From NCBI GenBank assembly GCA_963704995.1, contig CAVPIM010000020.1, forward strand, positions 1 through 64,000: a stretch of DNA of 64,000 bases, read 5' to 3'. Positions within the stretch are counted from its first letter, which is position 1, and every line of letters starts with the position of its first letter. The notes under the pieces are model-generated. The model searched no databases and had not been told where the DNA came from. It was given only the letters and a program-made list of their open reading frames with translations. Position numbers and translations under genes: made by a program. The DNA comes from RYN-230 sp963704995 (GTDB lineage: Bacteria > Actinomycetota > Actinomycetes > Streptosporangiales > Streptosporangiaceae). This document shows, piece after piece, positions 9,726 to 18,774 of the stretch.

Positions 9726-10654
9726 CTACTTCGTCACCGTCTTCGATCCCGGGCCGGTGACCTGGGTGCGGCCCGCCCGGGTGTAGCCCGCCGGGATTAC
9801 CGGGCGGAGCTTCGCCAGGTTCTCGGCCGTGGGCGGGAGGAACGTGTAATCCGTGACGTTCTGCTGTCCATTGGACATGCGCAGGAACTGCTGCATCGGC
9901 AAGTAGGTCGAGGCGTCCACCCACAGCCGCGCCGCTGTCACATGGGGCGGGGCTTCGTTGTTGGGCGGCACATTGATCTTCAGCTCGACGGCCCGCTGTC
10001 CGTGCAGTTCGGTCCGCCCGACGACCTTGAACTGGCCGTTAGCGATCTCGGCGCGGATACCGGCCGCGTCGAGGGTGAACCCGAGGATGAACTTCGCATG
10101 CCACTCACCCCAGAGATGCCTGGAGCGATTTACGTCCATGACCGTCCCGGAAAGCTGCAGCCCGCCCTGGTCGAGGTTGGCGGTGTAGCTGCTGGCGGCA
10201 TCGTTCCCGGAGGGCATCGTGAAGGAGTACTCCCCGTCCTTGAAGATCGCCCCGCCCGATCCGAGGCCGAGGATACGGATATGTACCTTCTGGCCAGGCT
10301 GGGGATACGCCGGCGACTGCCATGTCCCCCCGCCCGGCGGCCGGCCCGGCCATGCGCGTACAGGATGTCGCCGCTGGCCGTGTCAATCGCCGCGAGCAGG
10401 CGGGTTCGCAGCGCCGGCGCCGCGATGGGGGTGGCCTTGGTGGCCGGGCCGTGGCCTGCCGCCGCTATCACCGCGGCCAGGCCCACGACGAGGGCTGCGC
10501 CGGCCGTGACGCCCGCCGCTAGCCGCCGGTGCCCCCCGCGGGGGTGGTAATCGCGCTGAAGCAGCCGCTGGCGGGCCTGGCCCGGATTCTCGAAATCGGC
10601 AGCCGCCCTGGCGAGGGTACTGCGCAGCTGACTCTCAAGCTCGTCCGTGGGCAT
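9726..10654 (-). CDS. Membrane-anchored CU044_5270-like protein, frameshifted
   Basis: Partner of the sigma factor at 10668 and similar in plan to the protein at 2580. It has a cytoplasmic tail (MPTDELESQLRSTLARAAADFE), one transmembrane helix (GVTAGAALVVGLAAVIAAAG), then an extracytoplasmic domain. The first part is in one frame from ATG 10654 and the last 163 codons are in another. The switch falls at a run of six G on the coding strand (10326-10331); one more G restores YAHGRAGRRAGG-TWQSPAYPQPGQ. AAGGAAC precedes the ATG. Either a homopolymer sequencing error or a phase-variable tract. Function unknown. Confidence 0.65.
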
Positions 10655-10667
10655 CAGATAGTTCCTT

Positions 10668-11221
10668 TCATGATGACCGGGTGGTGGGTCCGGTGGAAGG
10701 CAGCCCGCTGCGGGTAAGCGCCTGACCGAGCCGGGCTGCTGCGCGGGACGCGGTGCTGGTGACCGTCGCGGCCGAGCAGCCGAGGAACTTCGCGACCTCG
10801 GCGACGGGCAGGTCCTCCCAGTAGCGCAGCACCAGCACGGCACGCTGCCGCGCAGGCAGCTGCGCCAGCGCCCAGCGAAACTCCGCGAGGTCATCAACCT
10901 CCCGCAGCGCCCGCGTCGCGCTCTCGTCGGCGGCATCGGCGCCGGCGTCCTGCGGCCCCAGCTCCGCCTGCTGGCGGGACCGGCGGCCGCGTCATCCAGC
11001 ACGAGATTGATCAAGATACGGCGGGCGTAGGCGGCCGGATGATCCATCGACCGCACCCGGTTCCACCGCCGGGCTACCCGCAAGAACGTCTCCTGGACCA
11101 GGTCCTCGGCGTCCCTGACGTCCCCCGTCATCAGGTAGCCGGTGCGCAACAGCGAGTCTGACGCGCCGGCGGCGAAGCCCTCGAACTGGCGCTTCGATGC
11201 CGCGTCGCTGACCCAGTCCAT
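10668..11221 (-). CDS. ECF sigma factor (SigE-like), frameshifted
   Basis: Sigma factor of about 184 residues. Region 2 reads FEGFAAGASDSLLRTGYLMTGDVRDAEDLVQETFLRVARRW. Region 4 reads AQLPARQRAVLVLRYWEDLPVAEVAKFLG, then TSTASRAAARL. The two parts are in different frames, and adding one base near 10985-10990 joins them. ATG 11221 is preceded by GAGGAGGT. The stop lies 13 bases before the CU044-like partner gene. Together they repeat the arrangement at 2077-3590. Coding potential is intact on both sides, so an indel error is more likely than decay. Confidence 0.75.
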
Positions 11222-11310
11222 GCGCACCTCCTCAAGCCCGACCCTCGCGCTCATCTGTATAAACCCGCCAGTCCGGCCGGAGACTGAGCGCAGCCGGCGG
11301 TTATTTTCGT

Positions 11311-12504
11311 TTATCGCTGAGGGGCCGCCCGCACGCGGGCGGCCTGACGGACCAGGTGGTCGCGCTCGGCGACGTCCGTGGCCCGGCGGGCGGCCTCCGC
11401 GTACGCCGTGGCCGCGGCAGGAAGGTCGCCGCTGAGCTCGTGCAGGTGGCCGCGTACGGCGTGCCACCGATGCCGCTCGCCGAGCACCTCGCGCAGCCGG
11501 TCGGTCTCGCGCAGCCCGGCGGGGGCGCCGAGGACGTGGCCGACCGCGACCGCGCGCCCGAGCACCGCGGCGGGATCCTGGCGCACCGGGTCGTCGGTGA
11601 GGGCGACGAGGTCGTCGTACCAGGCGAGGATCTGCGCCCAGTCAGTCTCCTCGGCGCTGGCCGCATCGTCGTGCAGGGCGGCGATGGCGGCCTCGACCTG
11701 GTAGCGGCCGGGGCGCGCAGCGGCCAGCGCCGACTGCAGAACGCGCACGCCCTCGGCGATCTCGCCGGTGTCCCACAGGCCGCGGTCCTGCCGGTCGAGC
11801 GTGATGATGCGGCCCTCTGAGTCGCGTCGCGCCGGGAGGCGGGCGTGGTTAAGGAGCATCAGCGCGAGCAGGCCGCGCGCCTCCGGTTCCTCGGTGGCGA
11901 GGGTGAGCTGGCGGGCGAGCCGGATCGCCTCGCCGGCCAGGTCCACCCGGCCCGCGTGGCCGGCCGTGTAGACGAGGTAGAGGACGCGCAGCACGACGGC
12001 GAGGTCGCCGGGCTGGTCCAGGCGGCGCCCCTGCAGGGCGCGCTTGGCCCGGCTGATCCGCTGCGCCATCGTCGCCTCCGGCACGTAGAAGGCGTCAGCG
12101 ATCTCCCGGGTGGTGAGGCCGCCGACGGCGCGCAGGGTCAGCGCTACCTGGGAGGCGGGCGCGAGGTCGGGGTGGCAGCAGCAGAAGAGCAGGAAGAGGG
12201 TGTCGTCGCCCTCCTCAGTGGCGGCAGGCCGCGGCTCGGCGTACGTCGCCTCCTCACGGCGATTACGGGCGGCCTCGCTGCGGCGGGCGTTGACGAGCCG
12301 CCGGGTCGCGACCGAGGCCAGCCACGCGCGCGGGTCGCGCGGCGGGTGCTCGGGCCACACCCGCAGGGCCTCCAGCAGCGCCTCCTGCAGCGCGTCCTCG
12401 GCGGCGTCGAAGTCCTCGCCCCGCCGGACCAGGCCCGCGAGCACCCGCGGGACGAGGACGCGCAACGCGCCCTCGTCCAGCCGTCGCGTCGGCTCGTCGA
12501 TCAC
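11311..12504 (-). CDS. ECF42-type sigma factor with C-terminal TPR-like extension
   Basis: 397-residue sigma factor. Regions 2 and 4 occupy about residues 1-170 (DFDAAEDALQEALLEALRVWP; LTTREIADAFYVPEATMAQRISRAKRAL). A long C-terminal helical domain (DUF6596/TPR-like) follows, with ARGLLALMLLNHARLPARRD and GRYQVEAAIAALHDDAA. This plan defines group ECF42, where the extension controls activity instead of an anti-sigma factor (established for the group). The YCII/DGPF protein six bases upstream is the group's standard partner and confirms the call. Confidence 0.92.
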   Translation of the reverse strand: MIDEPTRRLDEGALRVLVPRVLAGLVRRGEDFDAAEDALQEALLEALRVWPEHPPRDPRAWLASVATRRLVNARRSEAARNRREEATYAEPRPAATEEGDDTLFLLFCCCHPDLAPASQVALTLRAVGGLTTREIADAFYVPEATMAQRISRAKRALQGRRLDQPGDLAVVLRVLYLVYTAGHAGRVDLAGEAIRLARQLTLATEEPEARGLLALMLLNHARLPARRDSEGRIITLDRQDRGLWDTGEIAEGVRVLQSALAAARPGRYQVEAAIAALHDDAASAEETDWAQILAWYDDLVALTDDPVRQDPAAVLGRAVAVGHVLGAPAGLRETDRLREVLGERHRWHAVRGHLHELSGDLPAAATAYAEAARRATDVAERDHLVRQAARVRAAPQR

Positions 12505-12510
12505 ACCGGG

Positions 12511-12921
12511 TCAGTCGTCCGAGGACGCCCCGGACATGACCTCCCGGACGTCGATCCACTCGTACAGCGGCTTCCCGCCCGGCCCGGGCTCGGAGGAGAC
12601 GTAGGCCGCGAGCTCGACCGCACGCTCGTGCGACTCGACGTCGATCATGTACCAGCCCGCCACGAGATCGCTGGTCTCGGGCAGCGGGCCGTCAGTGGTG
12701 ACCGGCGCGGCGTCCGGGCCACCGTAGCGGACCCAGGTGCGCGCCGGCGTGAGCGCCTGCGCGTCGACGTACTCGCCGTTCTCCTCGAGCAACTCGCTGA
12801 CGTGCTTGAGGAAGGCCATGTGCGCCTCCACGTCCTCAGGGGCCCACTCGTCCATCGGGGGGAAGGGACGGTGCGGCTCCGGGCCGCCGCGGTAGTGCTT
12901 GAGAAGCAGGTACTTCGGCAT
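12511..12921 (-). CDS. YCII/DGPF-domain protein, ECF42 partner
   Basis: 136-residue protein of the YCII-related (DGPF) superfamily: it starts MPKYLLLKHYRGG, contains DAQALTPARTWVRYGGP and the degenerate signature TDGPLPETSDLVAGWYMIDV. It is co-transcribed with, and ends six bases before, the ECF42 sigma factor. In the described ECF42 loci such proteins are the main target or partner of the sigma factor, but their biochemical role is not settled. A GGAGGCC-type ribosome site precedes ATG 12921; the longer frame to 12966 is not conserved. Confidence 0.9.
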   Translation of the reverse strand: MPKYLLLKHYRGGPEPHRPFPPMDEWAPEDVEAHMAFLKHVSELLEENGEYVDAQALTPARTWVRYGGPDAAPVTTDGPLPETSDLVAGWYMIDVESHERAVELAAYVSSEPGPGGKPLYEWIDVREVMSGASSDD

Positions 12922-13128
12922 GGTGGCCTCCTGGTGTCGCGGGCCGCGCCTGTCGTGGCCCTTCACCTGGTGAGCGGAGCCGGGCAGAGCTTCTCGACAT
13001 GAGCAGCTCGCTCGAAGTGCACCACCCCGCCAGCGGGATCGGGCCCGGCTGCGTGTCCTGGAACTCGGATCCGGTGCGGGACATGTCGCTGGGCTGGCGT
13101 CCAGGCTGGTCGGAACCGATGGGTCGAC

Positions 13129-15816
13129 TCACAGAATGCCCAGCGAGGTCGCGCGTTTAACGGCGGACGAGCGGGAGGTGACGCCGAGCTTCATGTAGGC
13201 GCGGCGCAGGTGTGTCTTGACCGTGTTGAGTGACAGGTACAGCTCTGATGCTATTTCGGTGTAGGTGAGCCGCTCGGGCAGCTTCTCCAGCACGCGGATC
13301 TCAGCGGCGGTCAATGGGTCGATGAGCTTGCCCTGCCGGGAAGCGGTCGTGGCGCGCTTGCGTGCTCTGAGACCGGCGGTGATCAGTGCCGTCCGCTGCC
13401 TGGTACGGGGGTAAAGGTGTGAGTTGGAGATCACGTGCTCGACCAGCTGAGGAGCTGTGTCCACGACGGTTTGGACGTAACCGTGCCGCTCGGTTACGGC
13501 CAGGGCCTGCCTGACCAGGGCGGGTGCCTGAGGTGAGGACTGGCTGATGGCGACGCTCGCGCGCAGCAGCCGCAGTTCCAGATCGGAACGGATCGTGGCT
13601 CCCTCGGCTGGCGCGTCGCTCAGGGCTTGTGCTGCTTCGTCGGGGTTCCCAGCGGCCAGAGCGATGATCGCCGCCATGACGATGCGCCGGTCGCCGGGCA
13701 GCCGCCCGGCGGCGGTGGTCGCGCCTTCCTGGTCGCCGAGATCCAGACGGATATGGGCTTCGAGTTCGTCGGCCAGGGCTAGGAGGGCGGAGTGGTCACT
13801 CTTGAGCGCCGCACGCGCCGCGGGCAGCGAGGTGAGGGCTTCGTCGAGGTTGCCGTCGGCCGCCCAGATCCGGGCCCGGTCCAGCTGGGCAAGGTAATTG
13901 AAGACGGGCCGGGCGCTGCCGACCAGCGCCAGCGCGCGTTCTACCGGCTCGGCAGCGGCAGCCAGATCACGCCGCTCCAGGGCGAGCAGGGCCGTTGTCC
14001 GCAGCGCATGGAAGTTGAAGAAGTGGCGGCCGAAGCCGAGGCGGCGGGCTGCGGCGATGGTGGCGGCGGCCAGGGTGCCAGCCTCTTCCAGGTCCCCCTC
14101 GATGAAGGCGGCCTGGCTGATCACCCCGGGGCACAGGACCTCGGTCAGCGGACCGCTCACCTGGGCCGCGGTGAGGGCATCGGCGAGCTGCCGGGCTTGG
14201 CTGAACTGGCCCACGTAGGTGTGGCAGTACATGGCCAAGGTGTCGAGCGTGACGATCCAGTCGCCGACTCCGCCGGCTTTGCGTTCGGATTGCCGCGCCC
14301 ACTCCCGGTGCTCCAGTGCCTCGTCAAACTGGCCAATGAACGTGCAGTACAGCATGTTCACCAGCGCCAGCCGCACGGCCAGCTCGGGTTGCCGGGTCTT
14401 GTCGATATGTTTCTGCCGGGCGAGCGCGACGGCCCGTGAACCGCGCTCGAAGGCCCCCCGCCACAGCAGCTCAGCCGCCAGGGGCAGCAAGAAGTCGGGT
14501 GCGTCTGCGAACAGTTCCGGCCGGATCTCGTCGATGTCGAGCGCGCTGACGGTGGCCGGGTTGGTCAGCACGTCGCGCACGACCCCCTCGCTGAGCAGGC
14601 TGACGGCCGTGGCCTGTTCACCGGCGGCTAGCAGGTGCCGTGCGGCCGCGCCGGTCTGGCCAGCCTCGATCAGGTAATGCGCAGCGGCCTGGTGCAGCCG
14701 CTTCTCCCGGGCCGGGGCCCGGGCATGCAGCTCGGTCTGGAGGACTTCTTTGATCAAGTGGTGGTAGCGGTAGGTGCGGGCCTCGTCGTCCACGATCGCC
14801 ACGAACATGTGCGCGCTGTAGAGGAACTCCAGCATCTTGGCTGATCCTTGACCGTACACAGCGGTGCAGGCGGGCACCGAAAGCTCGTCAAGGACCGAGG
14901 TGGCCAGCATGAAATCGGCGACCTCCGGGGGCTGGCGGGAGAGGACCTCCTCCAAGAAGTAGTCGGCTATGGTGTGGCGGTGCAGCTGTACCCGGCCAGC
15001 CGCAGTGGCGGGGTCAGGCGAACCATGGATCGAAAGCGCAGCCATCTGCAGCCCGGCCACCCAGCCCTCGCTGCGCCGGTGAACCAGGGCCAGGTCCGGC
15101 TCGTCGAGCCGCACGCCGAACGCAGACAGAAAGCTCCTGGTTTCCTCCACCGAGAAAGACAGGTCCCCGTCCCGCAGCTCGACCAGGTTCTGGTGGGCGC
15201 GCATGCGGTGCACCCGCAGCGGTGGGTCAACCCGGCTGGCCACCACCAGTTGCAGCGACGGCGGGTGATACTCCACCAGCCAGCGCAGGGCGTCGGCGCT
15301 GGCCGCGCCGGCCAGGTGAAAGTCGTCGATGACGAGTACCCGCGTCCCGTCCGGCGCCTCAAGGTCGTCGGCGAGGGCAGCGATCGCATCGGCCGATACC
15401 TCACCATCGAGGCTCATCAGCTGGCGGGCATCCTCGCCAATCTGTGGCTGGCCAAAGCCATACCGTGTGGCCTCGACGATGGCCGCGACGAACCGGGCCG
15501 GGTCGGCGTCGGCCGCGTCGCAGTTCAGCCAGGCCGATGGCCGCTCCGGGTGGGCGGCCAGCCAGTCGGCGAGGAGCATGGTCTTCCCCGCCCCGGCCGG
15601 GCCCACCACCAGGGCGAGGCGAACCTGTTCTCCCTGGTCCAGCTGGTCGAGCAGCCGTGACCGGCGCACCAGCTGCGGCACCAGCTTCGGGGCGCGGAAC
15701 TTCGAGGACGGGAACCGGGGACTACGTGGGCCAGGCTCAGCTACCACTGTCGCTTGCGCCACGGCGCCCGGCCTCCCCAACGCACCTGCCCGGGCTTCGC
15801 CGTCAGGGGGCGGCAC
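13129..15816 (-). CDS. MalT-like LuxR-family ATP-dependent regulator (STAND)
   Basis: A large transcriptional activator of about 895 residues. The NTPase domain has Walker A VVGPAGAGKTM and Walker B TRVLVIDDFHLA, with the usual WVAGLQMAALSI and YRYHHLIKEVL blocks. A long TPR-like middle follows, then a C-terminal LuxR helix-turn-helix (LTAAEIRVLEKL, YTEIASELYLSLNTVKTHLRRAYMKLG). These proteins bind ATP and an inducer before activating transcription. GTG 15816 gives the family length; the open frame continues to 15957 without similarity and lacks a ribosome site at either place. One of three such genes here; the target is unknown. Confidence 0.88.
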   Translation of the reverse strand: MPPPDGEARAGALGRPGAVAQATVVAEPGPRSPRFPSSKFRAPKLVPQLVRRSRLLDQLDQGEQVRLALVVGPAGAGKTMLLADWLAAHPERPSAWLNCDAADADPARFVAAIVEATRYGFGQPQIGEDARQLMSLDGEVSADAIAALADDLEAPDGTRVLVIDDFHLAGAASADALRWLVEYHPPSLQLVVASRVDPPLRVHRMRAHQNLVELRDGDLSFSVEETRSFLSAFGVRLDEPDLALVHRRSEGWVAGLQMAALSIHGSPDPATAAGRVQLHRHTIADYFLEEVLSRQPPEVADFMLATSVLDELSVPACTAVYGQGSAKMLEFLYSAHMFVAIVDDEARTYRYHHLIKEVLQTELHARAPAREKRLHQAAAHYLIEAGQTGAAARHLLAAGEQATAVSLLSEGVVRDVLTNPATVSALDIDEIRPELFADAPDFLLPLAAELLWRGAFERGSRAVALARQKHIDKTRQPELAVRLALVNMLYCTFIGQFDEALEHREWARQSERKAGGVGDWIVTLDTLAMYCHTYVGQFSQARQLADALTAAQVSGPLTEVLCPGVISQAAFIEGDLEEAGTLAAATIAAARRLGFGRHFFNFHALRTTALLALERRDLAAAAEPVERALALVGSARPVFNYLAQLDRARIWAADGNLDEALTSLPAARAALKSDHSALLALADELEAHIRLDLGDQEGATTAAGRLPGDRRIVMAAIIALAAGNPDEAAQALSDAPAEGATIRSDLELRLLRASVAISQSSPQAPALVRQALAVTERHGYVQTVVDTAPQLVEHVISNSHLYPRTRQRTALITAGLRARKRATTASRQGKLIDPLTAAEIRVLEKLPERLTYTEIASELYLSLNTVKTHLRRAYMKLGVTSRSSAVKRATSLGIL

Positions 15817-16022
15817 GAAGCCGGGGCTGCGCGATGGGAACAATATCACCTCTGGGTGGGCGAGAACTATACGAGCCGTGTTGACAGTGTGACCGCAGGG
15901 AAATGCCGGAGAACGCAGATGCCGTCCGATCGCGCCCCGGCTCAACCCCAGCGTCACCCGCTAACGGGTGACGACGCATCCCGCCGTCGGCAGGCACGCT
16001 GGCGGCACATCAACCACCGACT

Positions 16023-16280
16023 ATGAGGCGTAATCGCGTGCGACCACGCACATACGAGATCACTTTCACCGGCCGGGCCGACCGAACCTTGTGCGCACAA
16101 TTCGATGACTGCACGGTCACCACCGGCCCGGACACGACCACCCTCCGCGCTGAAGTGCTCGACCCGGCTGCTCTTTCCGGGCTCGTGCAGCGGATCACCG
16201 GCCTTGGGCTTGAGGTCACATACGTGTACCTCGTGACACTGCCCGAGAGGATCGCCGGTTCCCAGGCCGACTGCGCCTGA
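16023..16280 (+). CDS. Small conserved hypothetical protein
   Basis: 85 residues: RTYEITFTGRADRTLCAQFDDCTVTTGPDTTTLRAEVLDPAALSGLV and similar text matches, from memory, a small actinobacterial family that often sits beside regulators. Predicted fold: alternating strands and one helix, with no membrane segment. Start ATG 16023, or GTG 16038. It is divergent from the large LuxR gene. No function can be assigned. Confidence 0.6.
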   Translation: MRRNRVRPRTYEITFTGRADRTLCAQFDDCTVTTGPDTTTLRAEVLDPAALSGLVQRITGLGLEVTYVYLVTLPERIAGSQADCA

Positions 16281-16304
16281 ACAGGGCGACCGCCTGGTCC
16301 CCAT

Positions 16305-17191
16305 CTACCCGGCGAATGACGAGGCGGGCATGCCCACCGCCCCGGGACGGCAGACGAACGTCGCACCCGCATGCGGCTCCTTCTGCAACTGGTCGGTGCT
16401 CAGCCGGTAGGCGGCCGAGGTCACATACAGATCCGCTAGGCCGGCGCCGCCGAAGGTGCAGCTCGTCACCTGGGTAACTGGAAAGAGGACCTCGTCCAGC
16501 GGCCCACCGGCTGGTGAAAAGCAGCGGACCGCCGCTCCGCCGAAGCACGCAACCCACAGGTTCCCCTGGCTATCGGTGGTCATCCCATCGGGTACCCCGT
16601 GCGTGCGCTCATCGTGATGAGCCGTCTCCGGTTACCTATCGAGCCGGTGCCGGCGTCGTAGTCGAAGACGTCGACACCCTGTGTGGCCGAGTCGATGAAG
16701 TACAACTGGCTGCCGTCAGGGCTCCACGCGATGCCGTTCGATTGGGTGACACCGCCGATTATCCGCCTGAATGACCAGTCCGGTTCGACACGATAGAGCG
16801 CCGCCGAATGTGGCGTGAAGTCAAACGCGGTTGTTCCGGCGAGCAGCCGCCCGGCGGGGTCGCACTTCGCGTCGTTCATCCGGTTGCCGCGGATATCGCG
16901 CTCGACCGGCGCCGCCAGCTCGAAGCCTTCCCCCGTATCTGAGGCCACAGCGATACCATCGCGTACCGCGAGCACCAGTCCGCCACCACGCCGGGGGACA
17001 ACCGCGCCTACCTCCTGGCCGACGGAGAAGGAGGTCAGCTCGGCCCCGGCCTGGCCGTAACGGAACACCGAGCCGCCGGTCAAGTCGACGAACAGCAGCG
17101 TCTTGGTCGGCTCGTCCCAGTGCGGCGCCTCGCCCACATCGGCATGCAGGTCGGCAAATACCTCGACACTCACGCTCGCAGAACGGGCCAT
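16305..17191 (-). CDS. SMP-30/gluconolactonase-like beta-propeller protein, frameshifted
   Basis: Six-bladed propeller of the SMP-30/gluconolaconase/LRE family: calcium-dependent lactone or ester hydrolysis is the family role. The start is ATG 17191. Family landmarks: GEAPHWDEPTKTLLFVD, RMNDAKCDPAGRLLAGT, GGVTQSNGIAWSPDGSQLYFID, and after the break DGMTTDSQGNLWVACFGG. The first 203 codons and the last 92 lie in different frames; one extra base near 16609-16616 joins them (ITI-ERTHGVPDGMTTD). With that repair it has the normal length of about 295 residues and all metal-site segments. Physiological substrate unknown. Confidence 0.85.
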
Positions 17192-17587
17192 CTCCTACCT
17201 TGCCTGGGCTAGCTGGATCATCCAGAGCCGATGTCAGCGCCTGCTGGAGTCCAGCTCGATAACGAGCCTACTCAGCCGTGCTGGTTTTGGCAGGCTGGCA
17301 TATGTCCCCACATAGTAGCCGACGGTGGTGACCGCTAGAAAACAAGATAAATATCGCGACCCGGGCCGCCGTGCACCCTGACCGCGCCGCCTGAGTCCTG
17401 GCGCCCGGTGCAATCACCCCGAATCGGGTGACTACACAGACCCTAGCCGGCGGCATGCTTGCTCCAACCGCTGGGGGAGGCAGACGGGTCCAGCTCACGC
17501 TGACCGCGCCTGTTAACGGGCGGATGGAGCGCCGAATGCCTGTGAACGGGTGGCCGCAGCGTGGGTGACGGAGGAGTGGAAGGCAGG
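17192..17587. other. Intergenic region, no gene recognised
   Basis: 396 bases between divergent genes with short unsupported frames only. It contains an AT-richer stretch at about 17335-17360 (CTAGAAAACAAGATAAATATCGC) that could hold promoter elements. No clear -35/-10 pair, hairpin or repeat was found. Confidence 0.5.
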
Positions 17588-18079
17588 ATGCTCACATATG
17601 TTGCTGAGGAAGGACCCGTCGGGGACGTGACCGTGGCAGCACGGGGCGATCCACGGGGACCTGTGGCGCTTGAGCTGAGTCACCGGATCGGGGAGGCTGG
17701 CGAGGCTATCGTGTACCTCGACGGCGAGCTGGATATCGCCAGCGCCGAGCAGGCTGTCAGCTATGTCCGGGAAGTCATCGATCACCGCCGCGGGCCGGTG
17801 ATCGTGAACCTGGCCGCGCTGGCCTTCTGCGATGCCCGCGGCCTGGCCGCCCTGGTCCGCATGGCCCGTTACGCGGAACAGAGCGACTGCCCATTTCAGG
17901 TGACCTCGCCTAGCCCGTCACTGGTCAAGATCATGCGGATCACAGGTCTGAACCAGAGGTTCCCCGGGCTCATGAAACGGGTTAGCCGTGATGGGCCCGC
18001 TCAGGCTCGCGGTACCGCTGGCCAGGCCGGTCAGGAATCGAGAAGCACGGGGCGCACGGCCCCCATTAGCGTGACCAGC
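17588..18079 (+). CDS. STAS-domain anti-sigma factor antagonist (frame continues into next gene)
   Basis: About 130 residues form a STAS domain: IVYLDGELDIASAEQAVSYVRE, then VIVNLAALAFCDARGLAALVRM, with the phosphoacceptor Ser of true antagonists replaced by CDARG (Cys-Asp), and FQVTSPSPSLVKIMRITGL. Family role: partner-switching with an anti-sigma factor. GGAGGAGTGG precedes ATG 17588. No stop codon follows: the frame runs through a low-complexity linker into the VOC gene and ends only at 18694. I read this as two genes with a lost stop, because the downstream gene has its own leaderless start. Confidence 0.75.
18067..18072 (+). promoter_or_regulatory. -10 box of a leaderless promoter (VOC gene)
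   Basis: TAGCGT, seven bases before ATG 18080. This is the same spacing as the boxes at 5951 and 30636, and it supports an independent start for the glyoxalase-like gene. Confidence 0.45.
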
Positions 18080-18694
18080 ATGACTTCCATCGAATCCATC
18101 ACCCTCGAAGTGGCCGATCCCACGGCCGCTGACCGCTTCTACACCGCCGCCTTCGGCCTGGGCACCCAGCTGCGCCTGCGCGCCTCGGACACGCCGGCGA
18201 CCGGCTTCCGCGGGTTCACGCTCTCGCTCACGGTGTCCCAGCCCGCCACCGTCAGCGGCCTCATCAACGCCGCCCTCGACGCCGGCGCCACGCCGCTCAA
18301 GCCGGCCGCCAAGTCGTTCTGGGGCTACGGCGGCGTCGTGCAAGCCCCGGACGGGACAATCTGGAAGGTGGCGACCTCGGCGAAGAAGAACACCGGCCCG
18401 GCCACCCGGCAGATCGACCAGCTCGTGCTCCTGCTGGGAGCCGAGGACGTGGCCGCGAGCAAGCGGTTCTACGTGGACCGCGGCCTGGCCGTAGCGAAGA
18501 GCTTTGGCCGCAAGTACGTCGAGTTCGCCACGGCGTCCAGTCCCGTCAAGCTGGCGCTCTACGGGCGCCGGGCCCTCGCCAAGGACGCCGGTGTCCCGGC
18601 CAGCGGCACCGGGTCACACCGGCTCATGATCGGCAGCGATACCGGAACCTTCACCGATCCGGACGGGTTCGCGTGGGAGGCCGGGCCGCGCTGA
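18080..18694 (+). CDS. VOC-superfamily (glyoxalase-like) protein
   Basis: 204 residues with two vicinal-oxygen-chelate modules: MTSIESITLEVADPTAADRFYTAAFGL and, from about residue 115, RQIDQLVLLLGAEDVAASKRFYVDRGL. The segments FWGYGGVVQAPDGTIWKVATSAKK and FTDPDGFAWEAG close each module. This is a common actinobacterial glyoxalase/bleomycin-resistance-like family with no established substrate. It normally starts at this methionine, so the 17588-18694 frame is not a typical fusion. The strands converge with the M16 pair at 18775. Confidence 0.88.
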   Translation: MTSIESITLEVADPTAADRFYTAAFGLGTQLRLRASDTPATGFRGFTLSLTVSQPATVSGLINAALDAGATPLKPAAKSFWGYGGVVQAPDGTIWKVATSAKKNTGPATRQIDQLVLLLGAEDVAASKRFYVDRGLAVAKSFGRKYVEFATASSPVKLALYGRRALAKDAGVPASGTGSHRLMIGSDTGTFTDPDGFAWEAGPR

Positions 18695-18699
18695 CCCGG

Positions 18700-18745
18700 G
18701 CGGCGTACCTGACCGCGGCGTACCTGACCGGCGGCGTTCCTGACC
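18700..18745. repeat. 15-bp tandem repeat, three copies
   Basis: GCGGCGTACCTGACC at 18700-18714 and 18715-18729 is exact; a third copy at 18730-18745 has one extra base and one change. It lies between the convergent stops of the VOC and M16 genes and may be read in the 3' ends of both transcripts. Confidence 0.75.
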
Positions 18746-18774
18746 CGGGCGCCGCGCAGCACAACTCACCGGAG

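Noticed and set aside
8428..9924. 498-codon minus-strand open frame
   Set aside because: Overlaps the aldolase and hydrolase genes antisense; composition is arginine/glycine-rich with no conserved block.
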